64,000 nt of DNA from Toxorhynchites rutilus septentrionalis (lineage: Eukaryota > Arthropoda > Insecta > Diptera > Culicidae): NCBI RefSeq assembly GCF_029784135.1, contig NC_073745.1, forward strand, positions 57,925,705 through 57,989,704. Direction: 5' to 3'. Numbering within the stretch: the first letter of the stretch is position 1; every line of letters begins with the position of its first letter. Positions 22,435 to 33,109 of the stretch are shown in pieces. Under the pieces are notes generated by a model. The model was not told where the DNA came from, searched no databases, and was given only the letters and a program-made list of their open reading frames with translations. Both the position numbers and the translations under genes were made by a program.

Positions 22435-22796
22435 GTGACTACAAATTTGAACAATAGCAATACAATTATTCAATTCTTCACAAGGTTTAGAAGTCGAGAT
22501 AAATTGCCTAAAAGAAATCTGAAAATTGACGGATGTGACATCCCTTGTAAAATATTTAGGATTAGTTTTAGATAAAAAATTAACGTTTCAAAAACATGTA
22601 CAATACACTCATTAGAAAAAACTGAAAAACTATTCAGGATGCTATATTCCTTTATTAATCATAAATCTAAATTACATATAGAAAACAAAAAAATACTGTA
22701 TAAAACTGCATTCCGTTCAACTATGGCCTACGCTTCTCCAGTGTGGTCAAATTATACTTTGATTCATCGTAAAAAACTACAAGTGTTTCAGAACAA
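22435..22796 (+). repeat. Right copy of the long jockey duplication flanking the L1-clade element
   Basis: GTGACTACAAATTTGAAC (22435) to CAGAACAA (22796) repeats the jockey sequence that lies left of the L1 at 9128-9283 and 11889-12107. The right copy lacks the histone element, so that element entered the left copy after the duplication formed. Confidence 0.85.
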
Positions 22797-22915
22797 TTGC
22801 CTTAAAATTATACAAAATCTTCATCCATGGCATAGCACCGCTGATCTTCACGAGATCAGCAATATGGAAACAATAGAACAAGCTTCACCTAAATTATTAT
22901 CAAAAATGTGCTAGT
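22435..22915 (+). pseudogene. Jockey-clade RT, last piece with C-terminus
   Basis: Repeats the sequence of the third piece and then runs on past the L1 insertion point with QNNCLKIIQNLHPWHST and LHEISNMETIEQ, ending with a stop at 22914. These are features of the jockey C-terminal region. A frameshift lies near 22610. Sequence to about 23010 is probably 3' UTR. Confidence 0.75.
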
Positions 22916-23010
22916 TCTACTTTCCCTATTTTGCTAGATTTATGTTTGTACATGTATTAGTTGTTAAGGTTTGTTTGTAACTGTCGTCTGATTCAGAATC
23001 AAGGTATTTT

Positions 23011-23840
23011 TTATAAGTTTTTCCTTGAATTACGTTCATTTGTTTTTCCTTCCTAAAGTTCAAAATGGTTAACACAAAAAAGTATAAATTAATGTTGAAA
23101 GGTAAAAACCGAACTCATTATACGTTGCATTAGGAATCGATTCAATTATGTGATAATTGTGATGTAAATAAAAAATGTTTATGTTATGTTACAAATGAAT
23201 TTTAGAATTTATATTAAAATTAATGAAAATATGTTCATTCATTGAAATCGAAATGGAGTCAGGAGTTTGCCATATGGCCATACTTTTTTCTGTTCAGTTC
23301 AAGGATCAAGTCAGTAATCAGTCCATAACGTATGATATACACCGATAAAACCGCGAACCTCCCGTTGAATGAATATTCAATCAGCCAATTGGTTGCGTTC
23401 GATGATTGAGCAACGACAAGACAAACTGTCGACGGCATTATAATATTCTGTTTGATATTCACACTTGTGCGCTGCCGCTCCGGTCGCAGATTGTGGACAG
23501 ATTACGGATGCAAATTGTCTGTTATCTGATGCTTAATTCATGCTTAGTAGCAATTTCGAGCCCACGGCGCGGCTCGATAAAATCTGGGTAACAAATTTAT
23601 GACATTCAAATTTTTCCTTGTGGTCGATCGCAGCGTGATGTTGTTCATTTCGTACAATTTTTTTCTCTCGGTATGATGCACATTGGTCTATGGCTAAGAG
23701 ACCACACTTTCTTATTCACAGCAGAAGAAAAATTGGAATCAAATTTGTTCTACTGCTTATCTAATGCACGGAGAGTAATATTTACTCAAAGTACTGCCGG
23801 CGGCAAATAATGATGTTTTCGGAGAATAAATCACAAATTG
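23011..23840. other. Spacer, nothing recognised
   Basis: AT-rich to mixed sequence after the jockey remnant. I found no coding region, terminal repeat or tandem array. It may be host intergenic DNA. Confidence 0.4.
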
Positions 23841-25473
23841 CCATCGATCACAACCAATCAACCTTCTGAATCGCACTCAATCGCAACGGATCCGCCGAGG
23901 GAATACATAACTCCCGTCGCTCTCCGCATTGTGAAGCCACCGTATTTTTTTTTTTTTTTTTGCTGCCTTGCAAGTGGAACCACCCACCACCAGCACCACC
24001 ACTACCACCGTTACGAACACACCGACCCACCCACCTCAACCAAGGTGGCAACCAAGCTGACGAGGAAGCCGAGCCCCGAACAGCGCCTAATCCCGAACAC
24101 CCCACATTCCCTTAATGCAGCAAGACCACGTAAACTCAGTGGGTGCGACCAATTTTGTGCGCTCTCTCGCTTTCGCCCACCGTTGGCCGGAGTGGGACAG
24201 CTACAGCTAGCTTGCTAATATACCTGTGCGGAGTGGGCTTTTATACAAGTAGCTACGGTGGCTGCCGACGATGGGACCGATGTGCTGGTATTTGTGCGCC
24301 TGAGCTCTCCAAGCTCAACGGGTGCTTGATTTTGCTCAACGCTTTCGTGCTTCTCGTTTCCTGCCTTTCAGTCTGATACTGGTACGCAAGAGCTGCTGTA
24401 CTCTTTACCTGCCGTTCCGTCCGTTCGCGCGAGCCATTGGTTCGAAAGTTTGTTGTTTCTGTGTATTTTTTTTTTTGTTGTTCCTTCATGGTCCTCGCTT
24501 TGGTCCGTGCGCTCTCTATGCTCACATCGTCAAGATGCTACGCGGAATCGCGGGTCACTATCCGAATCGTGGTGTCCGTTGTTGTTGTTGTTGTTGTGCC
24601 TGCTGCTGCTGATGCTGTGACTTCGGATGCGGTGTTATCTTCGCCTAGACCTTCGTAACGGCGGGAGTGCGCGAAATCTGGTACCAATCCGTCATGCCCA
24701 GCTAACCAAAAACCTGTTGTCTGTGAAATATTGGCCACACACTCGAGGTGAAGAACTCATTGCTGCAGCGAAAAAAGTGAAAAACATATATTTTCCGTGA
24801 GGAAGGAATTTAACGGCGATAAGTGAATAATCAAGTGCTGATGAAGTGGAAGTTTTGTGATAATTAACCAGAAATACGATACCACGGGTACGAAGGGCAC
24901 AGAGAATCGTGCCGAATAAAGCAACTTAAGGGTGAACAGAGGAAGCAGAAAAAATAACAAAAGTGGTTCGAAAAATTCCAAACCTCTCCGGGCTAATTAA
25001 CGATCTCAAACAAAACACGTAGCGAACTTCTCGAGACCCGAGAAGTGGACCTGCCCGTATACAGCTTGCCCTGCCCAAGTGTTACTTCTATTTGTCTCTG
25101 ATCAACTTTTAATTAATTAATTACGGTTCGCGCAGCCGTCGCAGCCGAGGTCCGAAGTGTCGCGCGGATCTATCCCTGAGTTAATTACTCCCGTGACAGT
25201 GTTCCCCCTCGAGGGTTTGGAGTGTTTGTGTGCGTATGTACGAGCTGTTCCGCTGGAAGATAATTGAACTCACGTTAGGGGTTGTCAGCTCACCCGCACT
25301 CCCTATGACAAGTGTGTCTTTTGCTGTGCTACCGGCTTGGTGTAACTCCGTGTGAGCTTGGCAAACTTGAAATTGAAATCAGCAAATCCGCCAAAATCCA
25401 TCCATCCAACAACGACGTTAGCGCTGCAGGTTCCGGCACCACGGCAACCACGGCACCCCACCCCGCTCCATAT
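23841..25473 (+). promoter_or_regulatory. Probable 5' flank and long 5' UTR of a host gene
   Basis: The composition shifts to a balanced, C/G-richer sequence without transposon features. It holds short simple tracts (T run at 23945-23961, GTTGTT run near 24580) and leads into the candidate coding exon at 25474. TTTTATACAAG at 24239 and TTTCAGTCTG at 24367 could be core-promoter elements but are not spaced as a TATA-initiator pair. The transcription start cannot be fixed from sequence. Confidence 0.35.
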
Positions 25474-25621
25474 ATGATGTTGATTGGATCCGCGATCGGG
25501 AGTGAGTTCGCACAGCTGCCGACGAGTGGAGCCGCCCCGTGGAGTATGGAACCGCCGAGGGTACCCGGAGGGTTACCCGGCCAGCAGCCGCCGCCACCGA
25601 CAATGCAGCTCTCACCGACTG
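25474..25621 (+). CDS. Candidate first coding exon of an unidentified host gene
   Basis: ATG at 25474 (a second ATG follows at once) opens a Pro/Gly/Ser-rich peptide: MMLIGSAIGSEFAQLPTSG, then WSMEPPRVPGG, QQPPPPTMQLSPTG. It ends at a strong splice donor, CTG|GTAAGT, at 25621/25622 in phase 1. The frame is open upstream to a TGA at 25306, so a non-ATG or upstream start is possible but less likely. Low-complexity N-terminal exons of this kind are common in insect regulatory genes with long introns. I do not recognise the gene. No later exon of the same gene was found in the window. Confidence 0.45.
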
Positions 25622-25758
25622 GTAAGTTCAAGTGCATCTCATCACGGGCAAAACAAAAATTAATGGTGGCAGCAGGGTTGTGCCCCCGGTGCCGACGGTA
25701 ATTTAATTATGGCTACTCGGTGGCTGCTCGCGCGACATCAGCAAAGCTCCAGAGCCGT

Positions 25759-26162
25759 CAAGCTCAATTGTCCCATGTTGATATTCTATTCATAACTGTC
25801 CCACCATGTGTTTTGTGTAGATCCATATCGAATAAGTCGGTTCAAGTACAAGAATTTCATGTCACACTTCCAGCCGACCTAATGCACTCTTTTCTAGTTT
25901 GGAAGAACGAAGTAATTCTCAAACAAATAAGAAAAAGTTTAACAGAACACGTGTACACCTTTGTTAGCGAATGCCTAATAACAATGAGATTTATATTCTG
26001 CGAAGGTCTTGCAGATCACTCATTTCTTCATAAAACGATGTTTCTATGCATAATCTTTCGGAAAAACACAAACAAAATTATTGTTTGTTCCCAGTATATC
26101 AAAAAACAACATCAAGTTCAATTGTCCCATGTTGATATTCTAGGCACAACAGTCCCACCATG
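25759..26162 (+). repeat. Pair of 50 bp direct repeats about 350 bp apart
   Basis: TCAATTGTCCCATGTTGATA lies in both 25759-25808 and 26113-26162; the two 50 bp blocks differ at a handful of positions and both end GTCCCACCATG. The segment between is AT-rich and non-coding, with ordinary short open frames. They could be terminal direct repeats of a small element or part of a tandem unit. Confidence 0.6.
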
Positions 26163-26389
26163 AATGTTTAAACCCGTAATCAAGCTTGATTGATTCAGTG
26201 AGGAGATCTCATCAAATTTCATTAAACAATAGTATAGTCCTTATAAAAAACCCGGTGTATTGCTAAATTAAAATGTTTAAAGCTTTTGGTAGACAAATAT
26301 GCGAGAAAACTTTGATTGCGTTTTTCTCAGTTGCTGATTCTGGAATATGGGACAACTATGCGTAGAACGGCAGTATATCGGTGTCGACC

Positions 26390-27556
26390 TGTAAATTATG
26401 TTAAAATGAAGTCTATAACCCAAAGAATGTCAGATTTTTGAATATAAAATTATTTGTGACATTAAAGTACACTAAATTCACATTTAAAAATGAAGTGTTC
26501 GCAATTTGAATCACGTGTAGAAACTTGATTCATATTCCGAACACTAATTTTAATGAAGATTTCTGCATGAAATATCTTTTTATTTCATCTATTTATTGTA
26601 GGTTCTTACCATTTCTAGCGCTTAACATGAAAGCAAACAAAAACTACAAAAAACTGAAAAATTAACGATGCTTATTTTCTACAGAATTTGCTAACCCAAA
26701 CATTTTATCATTGATTTTGACTGTCACTTTTTTTTGCAAATGCTTGATATTGTTAATGTAGATTGTTCACCCACTTATTGTAGGTTCATACATTCTCTAG
26801 CACTTAACATGAAAACAACAAACAAAATAGTTTTTTTTTATATAAATCGTTTATTTTTACAGGCTCAGTTACATTAGTTTAAAGGAGCCGAATTCTTAAA
26901 TATATGTTTTAAAACTATACATAAATAATTTTCCTAACACTATGGTTAGTAAGGTGGGAAACCGATTACTCGCGGTTTACTCGAGTTTAGAGGGTGACAT
27001 CTTTCAGGAAAGGGATGGGATATAAGGGAACTGTTACAATGTTGATGATCACACTCGATTCTTAAATCTATTCGTATATCTATTGTATATTTACATTTCA
27101 ACTTATTTTACTGTTTATACCAAGGGGGCCAATTGCTCGCAATGGATGAAAAGGAGGGTATAAGGAGATAGGTACAATCACACACGAAGATCGATAGCTT
27201 TAAGGAAAACATATATTTGGGTCATGTAATCAAGGTCTAACCGAGCCAACATATCTCTCACCGGCACATTGGGCTGTCTTCCTCGGGCCCGAAGGGAGTT
27301 TTCTAAATTCGATCTGGCTAAACAAAATAGTTGAAACAACTACAAAAACTGAAAAACGATCGATGCTTGTTTTTTGCGGAATTTGCTAACGCAAACATTT
27401 TATCATTGGTTTTGACTGTTCACTTTTTTTTGCAAATGTCTAATATTATAAATTATAGGCTGTATCGATACCTGTAAATGATGTCAAAATGAAGCCTATA
27501 CTGCAAAGAATGTCTATGTTTTTATATTTCAATTATTTATAACATAAAAGTTTAGT
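26390..27556. repeat. Dispersed 'TTCCGAACAC' repeat, two partial units
   Basis: Two diverged copies (about 26400-26830 and 27333-27556) of a non-coding unit. It contains ATTCCGAACACTAATTTTAA, TTTCTAGCGCTTAACATGAA and a segment like GCTAACCCAAACATTTTATC. The same unit recurs in two or three copies at 57930-58870, and its key motif at 55855-56110. The second copy is split by the I-like insertion at 26833-27319. No terminal repeats are evident. Confidence 0.6.
26833..27319 (-). mobile_element. 5'-truncated I/Loner-type copy (3' end only)
   Basis: Reverse copy of the family's 3' UTR and the end of ORF2, with a T run at its left. It is flanked by a perfect 13 bp duplication, AAACAAAATAGTT, at 26820-26832 and 27320-27332. 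The truncated ORF2 end encodes SNLENSLRARGR, as in copy 1 at 1233-7090. Copy 2 has SNLVVTLRARGR, so this fragment belongs to the copy 1 sublineage. Confidence 0.92.
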
Positions 27557-29350
27557 AAAGGGCCTGGCCGGGTAAGGGAGTAAAAAGTCCCTCCAAACCA
27601 AATCATATGGCAAATATTGTAAAGGATATTCAATAAGAAATTTTGGCGTTTTTTTAACCCCTATGTGGTTTAACATAGGATCTATAGTGAAAAACGTACT
27701 TTCTCATTTATTTCACGCCATCCTCAAAAGCATCGAGAGAAAAATTTGAAAAAAATACTGAATGTGTATCTCTCTCAATTTCATCAAAATTTCATCAAAA
27801 ATTTATATACTAAAAAAATATTGAAATTTTGATTTTTTTTTTTTGGGATCAGTACTACTCTGATTCATATTTAAATGTGTTACTATGCCTTTTCTAGATA
27901 TGTGTGATTTTTTTCAGTGTTGCGCGGTACAAAAAAATATTTGTTTTTATATTTCCAAAGGGCCTGGCTGGGTAAGCGAGTAAAAAATGCCCCCAAACCA
28001 AATCACCAGATGTATGGAAAATATTGTATAAGGTCCTAAATAAATCATTTTGACAGTAGTGCCATATATTTGAGTCTTATATGGTACACCATAAGATCTA
28101 TGGTGAAAGATGCGCCTTTTCGTTTTTTTCACGCCATTCTCAATAGCTTCGGGACAAAAATAAAAAAAGTACATCCTACCAAGGTGTATCGATAAATATC
28201 TTCAAAAAAAATTTTCATCAAAAAATCCAATAATAAAAAAAAAAGTCTAAATATGCGGTACAAAAACAATTTATATATTTTCTGGAATTTCGAAATTTTG
28301 GAAAAAATATAACTTTGAGACCCACTTCTGCTCCAATTTTTCTTTAAATGTGTTCGTATGTTTCTTTTTTTTCTACATGTGGCGTAATTTTTTCCTGAAT
28401 TTTTAAGAGCATTGCGAGACATAAAAATAATTTTCTTCATCATCTGCATTATTATTTTTATTTTCTTGAAATTGAAATTATTTTATTGTATTCGTGGTTT
28501 TCAATTGTTACATAAAAATAAAAAAAATAATAATGATTTGATTTTTTTTTTTTAAGTTTTCTTCTCATTAATCCGAATGATCTTTCCACAAGGACTTTAT
28601 TTTTTCTCACAGAGGTCTATTGTACTGCTGACTCCTATGAATTTGTTTAACCAGCTGAATCCAATGTAAAGATAATCTCATATATTTTAAGATACGAGAA
28701 AAAAATCTTTGTGCAGCACAATTCTCTAAATATACCGACAAAATTAAGACATATTAAAAACAAAATTTAAATAAATATTAGAGCAGTACTGGGCCTCTAA
28801 ATTCAAAGTAAATTAAAAATGCCCAAAGGCCAAAACATTATTTGCTTTCGCGCAATCCTCTTAAAAATTCAAGAAAAATTTACGCTACATGCGGAGAAAA
28901 TAACACATTTGGACGCATTTAAATAAAAATTAAAACAAAAGTGGGTCTCAAAGGTATTAAGAATAGCGTGAAAAAAACGAAAAGGTGCATTTTCACCATA
29001 GATCCTCTAGTGTACCATATAAGGACACAAAGGGCCTGATTCTCAAAAACACTTCACGGTGGAAACGGAACTACTGTCAAAATGTTTCATTTTGTACCTC
29101 ATACAATATTTTCCATACAGCTGGTGATTTGCACTTTTTACTCCCTTACCCAGCCAGACCCTTTGGAAATATAAAAAAAAATATATATTTTTTGTACCAC
29201 GCAACCCTGAACAAAATCTGAAAAAAAAATTCAAAATTTCAATATTTTTTAGTACTTTTGATGATTTTTTTTTATCATTTTTTCTTGATACGCCGTAATG
29301 AGATGCACATTCAGCATTTTTTTCAAATTTTTATCTCGACGCTTTTGATG
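27557..29350. repeat. Two direct plus two inverted 400 bp units (palindromic array)
   Basis: Units start with AAAGGGCCTGGCYGGGTAA at 27556 and 27956, and in reverse at 29166 (CCAGCCAGACCCTTTGG). Unit 1 (27557-27956) and unit 2 (27957-28430) are direct. About 28800-29166 is the inverse of unit 2, and 29167-29350 is the inverse of the right part of unit 1. The centre (28440-28800) is unique AT-rich DNA. The whole could fold into a long hairpin. No protein is encoded. It may be a foldback or long-TIR MITE with internal duplication. Confidence 0.65.
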
Positions 29351-29634
29351 ATAAATTATCGTAATTTTCATGTTCTAAAAAGTTTTTTTCTGTTGTTTCT
29401 GAATTTACACACAAAAATGTTACGAGTAAAACATTATTTTTTCAGGAGTCTTCATACAAAAATGCTTTCTATTTCAGGAGTTATAAAAAATAGAAAGTTG
29501 ACGTCTTTGTCAAAAGTTCATATTTTAATAAGATCTAAAACTTTGTCGAATACGAGGAGCATTCAGAAACAACTATTAGTAAAATCGCCAAAAATCGAAA
29601 AATGCATTTATTTAAAAAAAATCAATTACAGGCT

Positions 29635-29790
29635 TTCAAAGTACTTCCGGTAAAATACACATTTCCCAGCGATTTGTCCACTTTTGGAAGGTCTGATAGA
29701 AGAATTTTTCTCCGAGCTTCTTGAAAATCGCTTCCGATGCTTTTACTACTGATATATTCTTGGTGAATCGACTCTGAGGTGTTTTTACAG
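29635..29790 (-). pseudogene. Mariner transposase C-terminal remnant
   Basis: On the - strand one frame reads KASEAIFKKLGEKFFYQTFQ then KWTNRWEMCI, matching the end of mariner-type transposases (QKW..RW..CI). It is followed by a TGA. The DNA-binding and catalytic regions are gone. Confidence 0.6.
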
Positions 29791-30115
29791 CTCAGGAAAC
29801 AACGATCACAGAGAACCAACACAGAGAACCACAGAGAACCAAATCTGGGGAGTAAGAAAGGTGTGGCATGATGTGGATTAGCCCGAGCGATGGCAAAATT
29901 TTATCGCACAATGTTGTTCATTTTTTAACGTCGCGTCACATATAGCGAAAACTTCTGGAGACCAAAACCAATACGATTTCAAAACACATATATGTACTCA
30001 TTCACTATAAACGAGTGTAGGGACAATACTGACAGTTGTTCTGGAAACAAACAACTACGCTCTACACGCTCCTGAGGTCATTTTAACCGTAACCAGTGTT
30101 ACCTCTTGAAAAAAA

Positions 30116-31209
30116 CAGAAAGTGGGTTATATCTATGGTATAACCGCAATGGTGACGTAGGACTATCGTTGATTCATTGATCCTTTGTTTGAAGTTGAAT
30201 CTGAATCCATGCTGAATGAATGAATAAATGAATATTTGGGGGACTTCGAAAACGAGAGCGTTACGTTGGAGGTACAAGGTTTTATGCATCCAATATTGGA
30301 TACGAAAATATCCTACTGATGGGGAAGAATAATCTTCAGAAGCTATCCTGTTAATTGCGATTGATTGAAAAATCACAAAACCAAATGTATTTGGTCACAG
30401 TGTTACATGGATAGAAAACATTCAAATAAACTCATTCACATGAATGTATTTTTAAATTCCCAGAGGAACGATTAGATATTTCCACATTTTCCTCGATACT
30501 GGAAGCCCACCAGTGGTTAATGCTAACTCGATAACCATATGTTAATAGCACTTGATTGAAACATATTTGGTCACAGTATTGCATGGATAGAAAACATGGA
30601 AACATGGAAAACATGGAAAGAGTTTATTTTGCTCTTTCACATGAATGTATCTATAAATTCCCAGAGGAACTGGCAGATTATTTTCCGGATCTTTCTCGAT
30701 GCTGAATGGCATCCAAACGGAAAGAATTCCGTGCGTGTATGTGTGTGTGTGTAGCGGCTGCTTCGAGATCTTCCCGGGGAACCGTTTGTGGCATCACTAT
30801 CCTCCTGATGGAGTCATGTCTGGCCTAAGGTGCACAAACAGGCTCTTGGTGCCACCGTTCATCCGCGCTTTCATGAAAAACGAAGAGCTTCACCACAATA
30901 GCGACAACATGCTCCAATCGCTGTTCAATTAGAACTGAGTGGATTTCCGAGCGGCGCTCGCTTATATACCGATTGGTGATTTCAATAGCCTGTTTTGAAA
31001 GCAATTTTAAGACTATTGAAACAAGTTTTTGGATCAAAAAGTAACAAGTATAGAACGCGTAGACATTTTATCTTTCGAATGAAGTGTTTATCATACCATT
31101 TATTTCAGTTGTTTAGGAGCTATCAACGCTCAAAATCTCGGTCGCGCTTTCGTTTTCGAAACTTTGATTTTACACCCCGGTATAGAAATGAAAGACGTAG
31201 TTCTACGTC
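30116..31209 (-). mobile_element. 'GACGTAG' family element, short copy
   Basis: Left end CAGAAAGTGGGTTATATC, then GGTATAACCGC and TGACGTAGGACTATCG; right end GACGTAGTTCTACGTC, followed by an A run. It is an inverted, shorter version of 42289-44461 and shares its promoter-like segment (TATATAAGCGAGC at 30956-30968, complement) and two of the ATAATCTGCCAGTTCC-type repeats (near 30450 and 30660). No transposase. It is inserted into the mariner at 29553-31245. Confidence 0.72.
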
Positions 31210-31387
31210 AAAAACTCACTGACAGTTGTTTCTGAATGCTCCTCGTACACTATATCGCTATCTTTACTTAAAACAAAATTAGGATTAGTTTTAATTTGTT
31301 CAAAGAAAACATGAAAAAAAAAACTTTTTCCCTGTAAAAATGCCCATCGTCCAATGTATGAACGATTTGTTGTAAATTGTAAGGGCT

Positions 31388-32686
31388 AAAGGGTGTGTCA
31401 CATCAAATTGCATCACGGAAAAAACGCTGTAGAAATTCGCTCAGTAGACCGATCCTTTTGAAAATTTTAGCCAGTAAAATAAAAACTATTAAACAACTTT
31501 TGGCATTTTCTTTTTATTCATACTTCGAGCCCAAGCCCGTATGCTCGCACCTTCCTCTTTACCCCGTCCATAAGGTTCTGTACAACGTCAGGTTGTAGTT
31601 TTTTTTGAACAGAAATCCATTTTCTCTTGAAGTCCGCCTCCGATTTGACAACTTTTGGGTTCTTCCGGAGGGTCTGCTTCATAATCGCCCAATATTTCTC
31701 TATTGGGCGAAGCTCCGGCGCGTTGGGCGGGTTCATTTCCTTTGGCACGAAGGTGACCCCGTTGGCTTCGTACCACTCTAACACGTTCTTTGAATAGTGG
31801 CACGAAGCGAGATCCGGCCAGAAGATGGTCGGGCCCTCGTGCTGCTTCAATAGTGGTAGTAAGCGCTTCTGTAGGCACTCCTTAAGGTAAACCTGCCCGT
31901 TTACCGTGCCGGTCATCACGAAGGGGGCGCTCGCTTTCCGCAAGAGCAGATCGCTTGCCACACCATGTACTTTTTGGCAAACTTGGATAGTTTCTGCTTG
32001 CGAATCTCCTCCGGAATGCTGAATTTGTCCTCTGCGGAGAAGATCAACAGGCCCGGCAGCTGACGAAAGTCCGCTTTGACGTAGGTTTCGTCGTCCATTA
32101 CCAGGCAATGCGGCTTCGTCAGCATTTCGGTGTACAGCTTCCGGGCTCGCGTCTTCCCCACCATGTTTTGCCTTTCGTCGCGGTTAGGAGCCTTCTGAAC
32201 CTTGTATGTACGCAGGCCCTCCCGCTGCTTGGTCCGCTGGACGAATGAGCTTGACAAATTCAGCTTATTGGCGACATCCCGAACCGAACTTCTCGGATCA
32301 CGTCTAAACTGCTTAACTACGCGCTTGTGATCTTTTTCACTGACGGAGCATCCATTTTTGCCGTTCTTCACCTTCCGGTCGATGGTTAGGTTCTCGAAGT
32401 ATCGTTTTAGTACTCTGCTGACCGTGGATTGGACGATTCCCAGCATCTTACCGATGTCCCGATGTGACAACTCCGGATTCTCGAAATGAGTGCGCAGGAT
32501 TAATTCACGACGCTCTTTTTCGTTCGACGACATTTTTCCAAATTTACGAAAAATTGACAGTGAAGCATGACCAACGTGATCTATACACTCTTATCTGATT
32601 ATAAGCGAAAGCTGAAGATATAATTCCTAAAAATTAAATTTCTACAGCGTTTTTTCCGTGATGTAATTTGATGTGACACACCCTTT
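31388..32686 (-). mobile_element. ITmD37E (DD37E) Tc1/mariner transposon, nearly intact
   Basis: 1.3 kb with terminal inverted repeats of about 45 bp (AAAGGGTGTGTCACATCAAA... on each side, differing at one or two positions). A single transposase gene runs on the - strand with one frameshift. The flanking dinucleotide is TA on the left and TC on the right, so the target duplication is imperfect. ITmD37E is a Tc1/mariner family described from mosquitoes, which supports the organism call. Confidence 0.88.
31518..32533 (-). pseudogene. DD37E transposase with one frameshift
   Basis: ATG at 32533: MSSNEKERRELILRTHFENP. Two helix-turn-helix motifs follow (LSHRDIGKMLGIVQSTVSRV and SSVRDVANKLNLSSSFVQR). 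Catalytic residues are D in VMDDETYVKAD, D in FWPDLASCHYS and E in RPIEKYW. The last two are separated by 37 residues, the DD37E signature. One shift near 31920-31930, inside CSCGKR...APFVMTG, splits the frame; the rest is open to 31518. Expected length about 340 residues, as in the family. A single repair event or allelic variant would leave it complete. Confidence 0.85.
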
Positions 32687-33109
32687 CTTTTTTTTTTTTA
32701 TGAATTTTAATATCTAAAATTTTTTTCGCGAAATAATACTAAAAATTTTCTTAAAACATTTTTAGTATTTTTTGATGGAAATTTAAACAATTTCCTACAT
32801 TTCATCCTTCAATTAGAATTTTGTAGGTATTACAGTTTTAGAATTATATTTTTTTGTAAAAAATAAAGAAAAAAATTTCGGCCCTTTTTAAAAAGTCGTC
32901 TAATTCTTTTTTGAATGTTTCAAATATTCAAAGTTGCTCCAAAGACCCACGTGTTTACACCCACAACCAGGGCTGACAACTGAAATTTTTCAAAAATCAG
33001 AGAAAAGAAACTAAAAATCAGGATAAATCAGGATAGATCATTTTGGGATGTCCGGAAAGTTCGTGGCGATTTTTGGGAGACCAAAGTCATCATTTTGATA
33101 GGCAGACAT

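Larger units (their letters stand above)
8091..23010 (+). mobile_element. Jockey-clade non-LTR fragment, split by several nested insertions
   Basis: Pieces of one reverse-transcriptase ORF are spread over 15 kb: 8091-8602, 9068-9283, 11889-12107 and 22435-22915, with a presumed 3' end near 23010. Motifs are of the jockey group: WKHAKVIAIPKPNKD, NEKAFDTVWHEGLLHKM, PAGVPQGSVLSPVLYN, FADDIAISS and STMAYASPVWSNYTLIHRKK. The interruptions are a 5'-truncated I-like copy (8618-9052), a histone-bearing element (9284-11888) and an L1-clade element (12108-22434). The 5' part of the element (ORF1, endonuclease) is absent, as in normal 5' truncation. The exact 3' end is not marked by a clear poly(A). Confidence 0.75.
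29553..31245 (-). mobile_element. Internally deleted mariner element, disrupted by another element
   Basis: Perfect terminal inverted repeats, CGAGGAGCATTCAGAAACAA on each side, with TA duplications at 29551-29552 and 31246-31247. Only a C-terminal transposase remnant remains near the left end. A 1.1 kb 'GACGTAG' element (30116-31209) has inserted close to the right end. Without it the mariner is about 600 bp, so most of its gene was deleted earlier. Confidence 0.82.

Noticed and set aside
23838..24218. 126-codon frame with His/Thr/Pro-rich stretch
   Set aside because: It crosses a T run and low-complexity repeats, has no recognisable domain, and an opposite frame of similar quality exists.
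30740..30752. Short (GT)n and, at 42750-42766, (AC)n tracts
   Set aside because: Real but short, and equivalent positions of the two inverted element copies; not worth separate entries.
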